Part shown: positions 35,897 through 45,158 of the stretch, in pieces
Layout: each line of letters opens with the position of its first letter
Position numbering within the stretch: position 1 is the first letter of the stretch
NCBI GenBank assembly: GCA_003104905.1
Contig: PQAS01000055.1
Location: 43,571-107,570, forward strand
DNA: 64,000 bases
Reading direction: 5' to 3'
Origin: Candidatus Methanoperedentaceae archaeon
Lineage (GTDB): Archaea > Halobacteriota > Methanosarcinia > Methanosarcinales > Methanoperedenaceae
Position numbers and translations under genes: made by a program
Notes under the pieces: generated by a model
Databases searched by the model: none
What the model saw: the letters and a program-made list of their open reading frames with translations, nothing else
What the model was told of the DNA's origin: nothing

Positions 35897-38197
35897 ATGC
35901 TTTTAGGGGTATTAACTTTGAGTCAAGTAGAAAGATATGAAAAAAGCAAGTTTTTTTTAATCAAAATTCTTGAAAATATAGATCTTATCTTTTGCTTTGG
36001 GATGCTATTTACTGGATTTGCTATAATATATCTTTCATATAAATTCGGAATAGGGCAGTATGGACTGGGGTTTGCTTTAAGCTTAGATCCGATTGGATAT
36101 TACTTTTTGAAAAAGAAAGTTGATTTCAAAAACAAAAATATAGATTGTTTATACAATCAAGATGAAAGAATAAACGATAAGTTATTTTTTATTACTAATA
36201 TTGTTTTTTGGATTTGTTTTACATTATCTATTGCCATCTTATACAATGTTCAATATATTCGACCACCACTATATTTTATTCTTGTAACATTAGCATTTTT
36301 CGCTATCTTTCTGGAGATATTTAATATTAAAAATAATGGAAAATGGATTTATTTTATCATTTTAAAAACATTGTTAATTTCATTATCTTTTCGTGTTGGA
36401 AGATATTACAGTTTCCCCACGATTTCAGGTGCAGACACACATTTTCATCTTATGTTTGCAAATTCAATAATTGCAAATGGAAAAATATTGGCGACTAATG
36501 CAGACAAATATTATTTTACACCGCTTTGGCACATATTTGAAGCGATAAATAGTATAATATTAAATGTCAATTTAAAAGATACACTTTTTATATCGTCAAT
36601 TGCAGTATCAGCAGTGGTCATAAGTCTATTTGCCTATTTAATTGCAGAAAAGTTATTCAATGTCAGAATTGGGCTCATTGCATTCTTGTTTGTTAATATT
36701 GCAGACATGCTTTTTGTAGGAATGGTTACTAATATTAATACATCCTTAATGGTCATCATTTTTTTCATTATAACTATGTTTTGTCTTATTCGAACGAAGT
36801 ATTTGTTTAGTTGGGACAAAATCCCAGGAAAAGATGATGGAAAACTTATAGAATTTCTAACTCTGAATTTTGGTATCGACTGGGTAAGAACAGCAAAAAC
36901 GGACAAAATCGACGACGGTAAGACCATAAAAATAACTAGTGGAAGAAATTTTCTTTCATTAAGACTTAACGATAAAAAAAACAATGTGAACCTTGAAATC
37001 AATGACATTAGAACCGATGAGTTCATTGTGAAGGTAGAAAATGGTGAGTTGAATATATACCAAACCAAAAATAGAATTATTTACTCCTTTTTTGTGATAC
37101 TGTTAATTTTCGAATCAATAATTACTCACCAACTATCAACATTCGTTTTTTTCATAATAATTATTATTTTTGCCATAAGTGAATTTTCATACCTACAATT
37201 ATATAGTATACTGATTGGAGATAAAAAAACTCACTATAATCCAAGCACAAGTATCACTTTAATCGTTTATTTTACTGTATTACTGATAACTTATTGGATG
37301 AATATGGGTCATTTGGGTAGTCGTAGTTTTTTTGACAATATGATTAATCGTCTTTATCTTACGTTTACAGACATGTTTACTGAATATGCAAGTAGTGGTG
37401 CTGCGCCCTCAACAGCATACGAAAATATGGTAATTAAATATAGTACAATATCAAACCTAATGTTTAATCTGGGATATAGCATACTATTCGGGTTGGCAAT
37501 AATTGGACTCCTTGTGCTTCTAAATAGTAAATATAGGTCGATTATTATATTTCAATACATCTGTGCATCAATCTTCTTATTTACTTTAATTTATCCTGGC
37601 ACTTACATTGGCCTAGATCTACTATTAATTCCTCACAGATTCCTTCCATTTTTTGAATTATTTTTAATCATTTTTGCAGCATTTTCAGTTTACTTAATTT
37701 TTGAAATAAAGATTATTAAATGGAATAAAATATGCATATCGATTATAGTTTTAGGTCTCATCTTCTTCATGATTACAACACCATTTATAAATAGAAATGA
37801 TGCAATTTATAGTAAAGATCAAGTATATGTTACTGATTATACTTATTCAGAATTAACTGCATTGGAATGGGTTGCTGATCATCAGAATAATAAACCATTA
37901 TCAGTTGATCCCATTATAGATATCAGACCCCTCTCAACCGTTGAAGAATTGAATGTTTCTGGTGTACAAATTGAGGCATATCCTATAAATTTAAACAAAA
38001 ATAATATGCCCCTTAATGTCTTTGTGAGGCAATATATAATAAATAATCCAGATATGATTATATCTGGAACCTTTGGAATAACGAAAGATATTCATCCAAT
38101 TTCTTTTATTGAGGTTATATCAGAAAATTATAATTTAATTTATTCATTTAATTCTGGATATATATACCAAAAAGATGAATATTTTTCTAACGTATAG
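35897..38197 (+). CDS. Large multi-spanning membrane protein, GT-C-like
   Basis: 766 residues, at least twelve predicted helices. ISGADTHFHLMFANSII after the first helices resembles the acidic first outer loop of GT-C glycosyltransferases/oligosaccharyltransferases. A ~90-residue soluble insert (about 310-395, GRNFLSLRLNDKKNNVNLEI) interrupts the membrane domain, and the C-terminus is a ~130-residue exported domain. Very AT-rich. Likely transfers a lipid-linked sugar outside the cell, or polymerises it; not proven. Confidence 0.6.
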   Translation: MLLGVLTLSQVERYEKSKFFLIKILENIDLIFCFGMLFTGFAIIYLSYKFGIGQYGLGFALSLDPIGYYFLKKKVDFKNKNIDCLYNQDERINDKLFFITNIVFWICFTLSIAILYNVQYIRPPLYFILVTLAFFAIFLEIFNIKNNGKWIYFIILKTLLISLSFRVGRYYSFPTISGADTHFHLMFANSIIANGKILATNADKYYFTPLWHIFEAINSIILNVNLKDTLFISSIAVSAVVISLFAYLIAEKLFNVRIGLIAFLFVNIADMLFVGMVTNINTSLMVIIFFIITMFCLIRTKYLFSWDKIPGKDDGKLIEFLTLNFGIDWVRTAKTDKIDDGKTIKITSGRNFLSLRLNDKKNNVNLEINDIRTDEFIVKVENGELNIYQTKNRIIYSFFVILLIFESIITHQLSTFVFFIIIIIFAISEFSYLQLYSILIGDKKTHYNPSTSITLIVYFTVLLITYWMNMGHLGSRSFFDNMINRLYLTFTDMFTEYASSGAAPSTAYENMVIKYSTISNLMFNLGYSILFGLAIIGLLVLLNSKYRSIIIFQYICASIFLFTLIYPGTYIGLDLLLIPHRFLPFFELFLIIFAAFSVYLIFEIKIIKWNKICISIIVLGLIFFMITTPFINRNDAIYSKDQVYVTDYTYSELTALEWVADHQNNKPLSVDPIIDIRPLSTVEELNVSGVQIEAYPINLNKNNMPLNVFVRQYIINNPDMIISGTFGITKDIHPISFIEVISENYNLIYSFNSGYIYQKDEYFSNV

Positions 38198-38276
38198 GAA
38201 AGTATAAATACAGACACCCCATTTTGAATTTACATTACATTTATAGAAGTATATAGGCTATTAAAATGGTGGAAAA

Positions 38277-38825
38277 ATGCTTTATGTTTCAAAAAATTTC
38301 GTGTTTTTTATAGAGGCTATTGTAGGGTCCCCAATCTTCAACCTACCTATAATAAAGAATATTCGATTAGCGGTTTATAGGATGTTTTTCGATATCGGGA
38401 AGAAGGTTAAAATCAACAGTAATGTGATAATTATTCCTTTTCATGGGAGAAACAACGATATTTGCATCGGTGAAAGTACGGTAATTACGGCAGACTGTCA
38501 AATAGACTGTACAGGAAGCCTAAAAATTGGTGAAGATTGTTTAATATCTCAGGAAACTTTGATTTATACTCATAAACACTCAACAGAAATGCACAAAGAT
38601 AAGGACAGCATAACCCCAAAAAGTTTAACAATAGGAAACCATGTCTGGATAGGTGCCAGAGCCATCATTTTGCATAATGTTAAAAGTATTGGAGATTACG
38701 CAATAATTGGTGCAGGTTCTGTTGTAACAAACAGTGTAGGGCAATACGAAATAGTAGCTGGAAACCCGGCAAGAAAAATCGGGGAGAGAAAGCTCAAAAA
38801 TAAAACTCAAATGATTATAAGATAA
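38277..38825 (+). CDS. Hexapeptide-repeat acyltransferase (WbbJ/maltose-acetyltransferase-like)
   Basis: 182 residues. Left-handed beta-helix repeats (DICIGESTVITADCQIDCTG, LTIGNHVWIGARAIIL, GDYAIIGAGSVVTNSV) and the closing AGNPARKIG. The catalytic His is probably in IYTHKHSTEMHKD. Adds an acetyl group from acetyl-CoA to a sugar. End of the AT-rich island; TATTAAAATGGTGG just before the start may serve as the translation signal. Confidence 0.88.
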   Translation: MLYVSKNFVFFIEAIVGSPIFNLPIIKNIRLAVYRMFFDIGKKVKINSNVIIIPFHGRNNDICIGESTVITADCQIDCTGSLKIGEDCLISQETLIYTHKHSTEMHKDKDSITPKSLTIGNHVWIGARAIILHNVKSIGDYAIIGAGSVVTNSVGQYEIVAGNPARKIGERKLKNKTQMIIR

Positions 38826-38963
38826 TTTTAGTAATCATACAAATGCTAAAAAAGGTTTTTCCTCTTTACATACTCCATTTACATAAGTCAAAATTGGCGG
38901 GAAAAAAGGGTCAATTTTCAACGGGAATTTTCATTTATTTATTTTTGTACTTCTATTTACATT

Positions 38964-40190
38964 TTAAACCCACCCCATCCTTCTCACCAACCCCACAATC
39001 CCCACCCCCAAAACAGCATATGTAATCATCCATGCATACCCTATCCCTACGATCCCGAACCTCAAAATAAAAATATAACTCAACCCTACCAATAGCAAAA
39101 ATCTCAGCAAATTCAACTTTACAATGCTTTCAACCCTCATCCTTATATTCTGAACCGGAAGGAAAAGCGAATATATGGCAACAAAGAAGCTTGACAGAGA
39201 TAGCAATCTTAAAAGCTCGAAAGCCTCTGCATAATCCTTCCCCACAAGACCGAGAAGGAGGTCCCCGAAGAAATATATCAATACGACAGCGGGAATAAGG
39301 AAAGCGTAGATAGCCAAAGCAGCCTTGATAACGCTTTTTCTCAAACTTTCACCGTGGCTCCCCTCCACAAAAAGTGAGGTGCTCAAAGATTCAGGGACTA
39401 TCAGGACAAGGTTCCCGATGGCAAAAGCAATGTAATATTTGGCTGCCTGCGCTTCTCCCAATAAGTTCAGGATCAATATTGGCATGATCATTGTCGGGAC
39501 TGTTTGAAGTACACTTGATATGTAATTCCCTGATGAAAAACTGAAAGATTCTTTAATGAATTTTTTATCAACTTTAAAATCAAATCTTATATTTTTGCGT
39601 AAAAGTAAGATCGTGAACAGTGTGCAGAGTAGATAAGCCAGCCCGACGGAACCAAATATTCCGAAGCTCCCAAGGAATACAAACGGGATCAATAGAGGTA
39701 TCCTTATGGATTGTATGACATATTGAAAGAAAAAGTTGTCTACCTTCCTCATTGCTGTAAGAGCGTTTCCGGTAATTGAAACTATGGAGTTCATAATCAC
39801 AGAAAGAAGGAACATTACCGCATAAACCGGACTTTGAATAAAAGATAGACCCGATGCGAAAAAGTCAATTCCTATTAGATATGTTATCCCTACGATCAGG
39901 GAGGATACCGTGGTTATCGCAAGGCATGTGTTCAATACCCTGTTTTTATCATTAACATTAAAAAAACGGATCAAAGATTTATCAAAGCCGAATCTTGAAA
40001 AGAGAATTACCAGACCTAAAGAAGAGATCAAAGCCGTGGCCACGCCTACATCCTCCACTGAGTAAAATTTGGCTGCAATAATCCAGAAAACAAAACCGCA
40101 GGCAACGTCAAAAATCCTACTTAGCATCAGGAATAATGAGTTCTTGTAGAGTGGATCTTTTAATTGTTCCAGCAAATTCTTGATATTCAT
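38964..40190 (-). CDS. Polysaccharide/oligosaccharide flippase (Wzx, MATE/PST type)
   Basis: 408 residues, about twelve helices. The start NSLFLMLSRIFDVACGFVFWIIAAKFYS and VEDVGVATALISSLGLVILFSRFGFDKSLIRF are typical of archaeal and bacterial Wzx-like exporters, which flip lipid-linked glycans outward. Convergent with the acyltransferase; the 138-bp gap holds no gene. Confidence 0.92.
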   Translation of the reverse strand: MNIKNLLEQLKDPLYKNSLFLMLSRIFDVACGFVFWIIAAKFYSVEDVGVATALISSLGLVILFSRFGFDKSLIRFFNVNDKNRVLNTCLAITTVSSLIVGITYLIGIDFFASGLSFIQSPVYAVMFLLSVIMNSIVSITGNALTAMRKVDNFFFQYVIQSIRIPLLIPFVFLGSFGIFGSVGLAYLLCTLFTILLLRKNIRFDFKVDKKFIKESFSFSSGNYISSVLQTVPTMIMPILILNLLGEAQAAKYYIAFAIGNLVLIVPESLSTSLFVEGSHGESLRKSVIKAALAIYAFLIPAVVLIYFFGDLLLGLVGKDYAEAFELLRLLSLSSFFVAIYSLFLPVQNIRMRVESIVKLNLLRFLLLVGLSYIFILRFGIVGIGYAWMITYAVLGVGIVGLVRRMGWV

Positions 40191-40237
40191 TGTATTCTCA
40201 TAAGTTTCTTTTCTTAAAATCGAAAGATAGCTCGTTT

Positions 40238-40342
40238 TTAACGAATCACATGCATAAAATCAAGTTCCTTTTGCAGTTCGCAGGATAGCGGCGCGTATTT
40301 GATGAACTGGGGGCAAGCGCCAACGATGGAGAGGAGTTTCAT
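40238..40342 (-). pseudogene. 5' remnant of a wecB-type epimerase gene
   Basis: 34 codons on the minus strand beginning MKLLSIVGACPQFIKYAPLS, then CELQKELDFMHVIR and a stop. Except for Cys in place of Arg this is the invariant N-terminus of UDP-GlcNAc 2-epimerases, cut off just before the HTGQHYD motif. It lies 48 bp before the flippase start on the same strand. Its upstream region (40343-40400) matches that of the second remnant at 43538-43597. Confidence 0.85.
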
Positions 40343-40402
40343 GGCTTGGGATCACCTGGGGGTAATTTTATGTTTTTTTAGCTTTTAACTCTTGAGTATT
40401 TA
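40343..40402 (-). promoter_or_regulatory. Promoter/leader shared by the two wecB remnants
   Basis: Read on the minus strand: TTTAAATACTCAAGAGTTAA (TATA box and following), an AT-rich stretch, then GGTGATCCCAAGCCATG. The same order and spacing recur at 43598-43661 in front of the other remnant, so the control region outlived the gene body. It could now drive the flippase gene. Confidence 0.5.
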
Positions 40403-40513
40403 AAGATGGTTACGGAAAAGTGATGAGGTTGTTTGGTTATTAGTGCACTGAAGGTTGCTAAGGATTATGTTGGTGCGCTGGCCTATATGAAAATATTATA
40501 ATTATAATTTTTA

Positions 40514-41626
40514 CTATATTTCAAATTCCTTAGAAATATGTCCTTCTGCACCCATTTCAAGTCCGCTATCCGGAATAAGATTGACATCGTCCCCTTTTTC
40601 ATGCAATTCCACATCATCAAACCAGAAAATGCCATAGCCGTTCCATCGTCCTACATAAACGAAGACATTGATCGTACCATTGCGGGGTCTAAATGTTGCT
40701 TCTTTTTTTATCCAGTCATTTGTTCCATTGAATATAAGTCTTGTTTGATTAATCCATCTGCCAGAGATATTCAATTCAACGATTCCGATTGAGGGGACAT
40801 TTTTCCCTCCAATATTTTCTGTTTTACCCCATGTTGAAAAAATATAGGTGGTATTTTGCTTTATGGGAATGATATCACTTCTCCACTCTCCTGTTATATT
40901 GCTTTCATTCCTCATGATTTCAATTTTACCAGAATAGCTACCACTATGAAAAACAGAATTATCCCAGGAAGCATTTTCTATATATCGCCATTTATCAATA
41001 TAACGGATTTTTTCATAAGCAGCAACCTTTTCGATCAGATTTATATTCATCAAACCAAAAATAGGGATGATTAAAATCATTAATATTATTCCTACAACAA
41101 TTGCCTTGCCGATCCTCTTCACGCCTCCATTTTCATAAACAGCCCTTATGCATCCAACGATTAATATCGCTATAACCCCTGCTATAAGCGTCTCTGTATT
41201 GGCGATCCCATACAAGTCACGTCTATTCTCTAATATCCCGATACCAAAAACCTGGTTTGTTATTGGCCATAAAAATGCATATCCAGATTTTGAAACCAGT
41301 GCATCCTCGAACAAATGCGCCCCGAACCCGATGCCAGCAAAAATAAAAGAATCAACGAACCTGCAGCGAAACACTCGCAATACAAGCGCCACTGCACAGG
41401 CGAAAATTAGCAGCACCGCAATATTGTGGAAATCCCCATGCTTTATGGGATTGATAAAGATGTTAGCATCGAATTTGTTTAAGATATGACCTGCAAAAGC
41501 ATCAAGATCGGGTGCGTATGCGCTTGCGATGATGATCCAGGAATAATCGCGGCCTGTGCGCCTGAAATGAACCATGCCTGCAATTATGGCAATGGCGAGT
41601 GAGTAGATCCAGTGTTCGAAGAGCAT
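40514..41626 (-). CDS. YdjM-like membrane-bound metal-dependent hydrolase with C-terminal carbohydrate-binding-type domain
   Basis: 370 residues. The N-terminal ~190 residues have several helices and the YdjM/DUF457 pattern: IIASAYAPDLDAFAGH, KHGDFHN and GFGAHLFEDALVS (metal-binding Asp/His). After a further helix (VVGIILMILIIPIFGLM), the last ~160 residues form an exported beta domain like a carbohydrate-binding module (HSGSYSGKIEI, FWFDDVEL). The 171 bp between this gene and the wecB remnant hold only the shared promoter. A fragment of a paralogue lies at 43144-43342. Confidence 0.8.
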   Translation of the reverse strand: MLFEHWIYSLAIAIIAGMVHFRRTGRDYSWIIIASAYAPDLDAFAGHILNKFDANIFINPIKHGDFHNIAVLLIFACAVALVLRVFRCRFVDSFIFAGIGFGAHLFEDALVSKSGYAFLWPITNQVFGIGILENRRDLYGIANTETLIAGVIAILIVGCIRAVYENGGVKRIGKAIVVGIILMILIIPIFGLMNINLIEKVAAYEKIRYIDKWRYIENASWDNSVFHSGSYSGKIEIMRNESNITGEWRSDIIPIKQNTTYIFSTWGKTENIGGKNVPSIGIVELNISGRWINQTRLIFNGTNDWIKKEATFRPRNGTINVFVYVGRWNGYGIFWFDDVELHEKGDDVNLIPDSGLEMGAEGHISKEFEI

Positions 41627-41892
41627 TCGGTTGTAGTATTATTGGGAATGAATATTAAGATGATTGTGGATGTTTGTGATTATGTGAGCTTTTTGGTTGT
41701 TTGGGAAGCACCGGGACTGCGGAAATATATATGGGGATATGGCCCCTGCTAATGCGCATAAGGATTGGATAATATTTTGTTGTTTTGACCCTTTTCAATA
41801 ATAAGAGGCATGAAATTAATCGAAACCATAACTGTTATTTATAGCAGGTACATAGATTGCCGAGCAAGTATCTAAGCCGAAAGAAAAAAGAT

Positions 41893-42108
41893 ATGAAAAT
41901 CACAAATCATGCTCTCTTAAGAATGCGGCAAAGAGGAATTGATGAAAATAGTGTAGCTTCTGCTATATCAAACCCTGATGAGATCATTGATAGCTTTGGA
42001 AACCGCAAACTGGCAAGAAAAACAATTGGAGATAAAACTATCGAGGTAGTATTTATAAAGGAAGATGATATAACAGTAATAACCGTTTACTGGTTAGAGG
42101 AAACATGA
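41893..42108 (+). CDS. DUF4258-type putative toxin (RelE-like fold)
   Basis: 71 residues from ATG 41893 (MKITNHALLRMRQRGI); a TTG 36 bp upstream would add 12 basic residues. ITNHALLRMRQRGIDENSVASAISNPDEI and DKTIEVVFIKEDDITVITVYW fit DUF4258. GTTATTTATAG at 41833-41843 may be the TATA box. Overlaps the DUF2283 gene by 4 bp (ATGA), a known pairing suspected to be a toxin-antitoxin module. Confidence 0.8.
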   Translation: MKITNHALLRMRQRGIDENSVASAISNPDEIIDSFGNRKLARKTIGDKTIEVVFIKEDDITVITVYWLEET

Positions 42109-42323
42109 ATATTAGTTACGATAAAGATGCAGACTGCCTATATATCCAGTTCCAGCCAGGCAAGGTACACAAGACAAAGAAAATAGAAGAAGGTATACTT
42201 GTTGACCTTGATGAAGAAGGTAAAATATATGGAATCGAGATTATTGGTGTATCAGAACGGATGTCTATTGCATCATTTGGTAAAATTAGCATCGATATGC
42301 CAATTGCTGGGGTTCCTGCATAG
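42105..42323 (+). CDS. DUF2283 putative antitoxin
   Basis: 72 residues: ISYDKDADCLYIQFQPGKV, EGILVDLDEEGKIYGIEIIG are the DUF2283 signature. Starts in the stop codon of the DUF4258 gene. Role as antitoxin is inferred from the pairing. Confidence 0.85.
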   Translation: MNISYDKDADCLYIQFQPGKVHKTKKIEEGILVDLDEEGKIYGIEIIGVSERMSIASFGKISIDMPIAGVPA

Positions 42324-42446
42324 ATATAATTATTCTCCTGTTGGGCATTTTATTTACTGTAACCCCATAGAAACTGACTGCTGAAGGTGGTCATACACGA
42401 TCCTCCCAATCAACCGATTATCTGATGCTACGGAGATCCTTGGGGT

Positions 42447-42788
42447 CTAGGGTCGCAATCCCAGCGCCGTAAGGCTAAAGCCTGGATAACATATCTCAAC
42501 TGCATAATCCGTCAATATATCAGAATGTGATAATTTTTCTTTGAAAGAACCGTCTACTTTTGAGCATAAATTTATCAAAGTCATTATGTTATGTGTTTTT
42601 TGAAATTCTATCTGATGTTTAACAAGAAATGCTTTAAGATATTTCTCCGCTGCCTGTTGACAATGGAAACATACAATTTCAGTCATGACGAGATCATTTT
42701 TAAGACCTTGTTCTGCAGCAGTCAAATCCCTTTGAGCTATATTTATCCACTGGAGAATGATATTTTCTATGATTTTATTTCTGTTCAT
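42447..42788 (-). CDS. HEPN-domain protein (toxin of a HEPN/MNT pair)
   Basis: 113 residues. QWINIAQRDLTAAEQGLKND and CFHCQQAAEKYLKAFLVKHQ are the HEPN helices seen next to minimal nucleotidyltransferases. I do not see the R-x4-6-H ribonuclease motif clearly. Overlaps the nucleotidyltransferase gene by 14 bp; upstream partner is the MNT. The 124 bp to the DUF2283 gene (convergent) hold nothing recognised. Confidence 0.87.
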   Translation of the reverse strand: MNRNKIIENIILQWINIAQRDLTAAEQGLKNDLVMTEIVCFHCQQAAEKYLKAFLVKHQIEFQKTHNIMTLINLCSKVDGSFKEKLSHSDILTDYAVEICYPGFSLTALGLRP

Positions 42789-43092
42789 AAATCACTTTTC
42801 CATATTTATTTGCAGGATAAACTACCGTGCCGATAACATCTTTTAGCATGTTAAATTCATGACTGCTTTTAACTATTACATCTATTGGTATTGAAAAATC
42901 TTTGAGGATATTTCTTACCATCCGATTTCTCTGAATCCCCTGAAGATCATCATCTTTTATTATAAGTATATCTAAATCGCTATCTTTTGTCGGATGCCCG
43001 TATGCATATGACCCAAATACAATTATCTTCTTGGGGTTATATCCTTCGATTATGGTCTTAACGACTTTTTTAATTTGTTCCTGGGTTATCAT
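42775..43092 (-). CDS. MNT-type minimal nucleotidyltransferase (antitoxin of a HEPN/MNT pair)
   Basis: 105 residues. VFGSYAYGHPTKDSDLDILII is the GS-x(n)-D-x-D active site of pol-beta nucleotidyltransferases. Known MNT antitoxins AMPylate their HEPN partner. First gene of the two-gene operon. Confidence 0.9.
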   Translation of the reverse strand: MITQEQIKKVVKTIIEGYNPKKIIVFGSYAYGHPTKDSDLDILIIKDDDLQGIQRNRMVRNILKDFSIPIDVIVKSSHEFNMLKDVIGTVVYPANKYGKVIYEQK

Positions 43093-43143
43093 TTAACTCC
43101 GACATCTTTATAATGTTATTTTATGTTTAACTATGTATATATG

Positions 43144-43342
43144 TTATTGTTCATTTCGGTTTATTTTCTCTTTTAAAGAGGTTGCACCTGCTGTACCATA
43201 CACAGGCATGCCAAGCCTGCCAAACACCGCGTTTGAAAATACATCAAGATCGGGTGCGTATGCGCTTGCGATGATGATCCAGGAATAATCGCGGCCTGTG
43301 CACTTGAAATGGAACATGCCCGCGATTATGGCAATGGCGAGT
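43144..43342 (-). pseudogene. Fragment of a YdjM-like hydrolase gene
   Basis: Minus-strand frame reading LAIAIIAGMFHFKCTGRDY, then SWIIIASAYAPDLDVF, closely matching the N-terminal part of the intact gene at 40514-41626 at DNA level too (43242-43342 against 41497-41600). The start codon is gone and similarity ends after APDLD; the frame runs on to a stop at 43144. Confidence 0.8.
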
Positions 43343-43393
43343 TTGGGGTTCTGTGAGGCGCCGGGACTTTAATTATTTTATTACGATGCAATT

Positions 43394-43426
43394 AATCTGC
43401 GTTTATCTGCGTTCATCTGCAGTTTT
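43394..43426. repeat. ATCTGCGTT-type dispersed repeat
   Basis: AATCTGCGTTTATCTGCG followed by TTCATCTGCAG: three 10-bp ATCTGC units. Strings of this kind are common intergenic repeats; none other is seen in this window. Confidence 0.5.
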
Positions 43427-43537
43427 TTATTGTTTTCATACTAAACCTTTGTGGGCGACATTGTACATTTGTGGTTGCCTGGGTTTGCAAAGTGTCGGGA
43501 CTTTTGAAAGATGTGATATTACTATGCCTTAGCGAGC

Positions 43538-43597
43538 TCACGATCCAATAGAGCATTGAATCTGTGGGCGAGCGCCAACGATTGATGCGATTTTCAT
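43538..43597 (-). pseudogene. Second 5' remnant of a wecB-type gene
   Basis: Minus strand ATG 43597 reads MKIASIVGARPQ, the invariant wecB start, then seven unrelated codons and a stop. The preceding ~60 bp (43598-43661) repeat the leader of the remnant at 40238-40342, including GGTGATCC and the TTTAAATACTTTTCAAGAG promoter-like stretch. Confidence 0.75.
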
Positions 43598-43727
43598 GGT
43601 CTGGGATCACCGTTGAGAGTAATTTATTTTATAAGCTTTTAACTCTTGAAAAGTATTTAAAATAGACAGCGGGTGATATCCGCACCAAAATTTATTATCA
43701 GAACAATCAATTAACCTCCAGAAAACT

Positions 43728-45158
43728 ATGAGTAAACTCAGTGAATTATTAAAGAAGAAAGGCCCCATCCGCAAAATAGGAGTAATAGGTATGGGATATG
43801 TGGGGATCCCATCAGCGGTTTTATTTGCAGAACATTTTGATCATGTATGGGGTTTCCAGAGGGCTTCCAGGAGTTCAGGCTATAAAATAGAAATGCTCAA
43901 TAATGGGATAAGCCCCCTCAAAGGAGAAGAACCGGGATTGGAAGACTTGATACGAAAAGTCCGCTCCCGGGGGAGGTTTGAAAGTACATCTGATTTCTCA
44001 AAGATCAAAGATGTGGATGCGGTCACTCTGGCCATACAAACCCCCTTCAAGGATAAAGGAGAACTTGAACCGGATTTTAGCGCACTTGAAGAAGGAATCA
44101 GACATATTGGTAAATACCTGGACGAAGGAGTGCTTGTGGTGCTTGAGTCAACGATAACACCAGGAACCACACAGGGTTTTGCGGCAGATATTCTGAAAGA
44201 AGAATCGGGACTTATACCGGGTGAAGACTTCGCACTTGCACATGCCCCTGAAAGAGTAATGGTGGGAAGGCTCGTTCGAAATATTCAGGAACATGACAGG
44301 ATAGTAGGCGGGATCAATAAAGAAAGTACAGACCGCGCAGTTGAGCTTTACACACCAGTCCTCACAAAAGGAAAGATAATAGCGATGGATGCAACTGCGG
44401 CAGAAGTAACAAAAACAGCAGAGAACACCTTCAGGGACCTGCAAATTGCAGCCATGAATGAGCTGGCACTGTATTGTGAAGCCATGAGAATAAATGTATA
44501 TGATGTGAGAACCGGTATTGACAGCTTGAAAGGTGAAGGAATAACAAGAGCCGTACTTTATCCAGGCGCTGGCGTGGGAGGGCATTGCCTGACAAAGGAT
44601 ACCTATCACCTCGAAAGGGGTATAAAAATATCAGGCTCAAAACTCGATTATCCTGCGGATTCTGAGTCTCTTTATGTCCTTGCACGAAAAATAAATGATT
44701 TCATGCCTGTGCACATGTTTAATCTTACATGCGAAGGATTTACGCGTGCGGGAAAGAAATTCAAGGATTCAAAGATAGCCTTGCTTGGCTGGGCTTTTCT
44801 AAATAACTCTGATGACACAAGAAATACACCTTCTGAGCCTTATTACAACATGGTTAAAAAAGCTGGCGCCCGGGTCTGTGTCCATGATCCATATGTTTCT
44901 GAAAGCCCAAAAATTTCCCAGGATCTTGAAGAGTGTATAAAAGGAGCAAACGCGATAGTTATCTTCACAGGACATAAACATTATTTGAATCTGAAAGCAA
45001 GTGCCCTCAAAAAATTAACCGGATGCCCTCACCCCATTATTATTGACGGCAGGAATGTTATTGATCCGGATTCTTTCATCAGGGAAGGATTTGTCTATAA
45101 AGGCATCGGGCGCGGTGACAAAAACCAGCATAACATAAGAGGATACCCATCTAATTAA
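43728..45158 (+). CDS. Second nucleotide-sugar dehydrogenase
   Basis: 476 residues. GVIGMGYVGIPSAVLFAEHF, ESTITPGTT, AHAPERVMVG and the catalytic Cys in GAGVGGHCLTKDTYH. The insertion FQRASRSSGYKIEMLNNGIS near residue 45 differs from the copy at 34531-35865, so it belongs to another branch of UDP-sugar dehydrogenases. Probably oxidises UDP-GlcNAc or UDP-ManNAc. Its end overlaps the convergent 3-dehydrogenase gene by 8 bp. Confidence 0.9.
   Translation: MSKLSELLKKKGPIRKIGVIGMGYVGIPSAVLFAEHFDHVWGFQRASRSSGYKIEMLNNGISPLKGEEPGLEDLIRKVRSRGRFESTSDFSKIKDVDAVTLAIQTPFKDKGELEPDFSALEEGIRHIGKYLDEGVLVVLESTITPGTTQGFAADILKEESGLIPGEDFALAHAPERVMVGRLVRNIQEHDRIVGGINKESTDRAVELYTPVLTKGKIIAMDATAAEVTKTAENTFRDLQIAAMNELALYCEAMRINVYDVRTGIDSLKGEGITRAVLYPGAGVGGHCLTKDTYHLERGIKISGSKLDYPADSESLYVLARKINDFMPVHMFNLTCEGFTRAGKKFKDSKIALLGWAFLNNSDDTRNTPSEPYYNMVKKAGARVCVHDPYVSESPKISQDLEECIKGANAIVIFTGHKHYLNLKASALKKLTGCPHPIIIDGRNVIDPDSFIREGFVYKGIGRGDKNQHNIRGYPSN

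Noticed and set aside
38843..39025. 60-codon frame after the acyltransferase gene
   Set aside because: It overlaps the end of the flippase gene antisense and has a low-complexity Pro/Phe tail; no start signal.
40430..40502. Open stretch SALKVAKDYVGALAYMKIL as a gene end
   Set aside because: No start, no neighbour in frame and no recognised homologue; possibly debris but unsupported.
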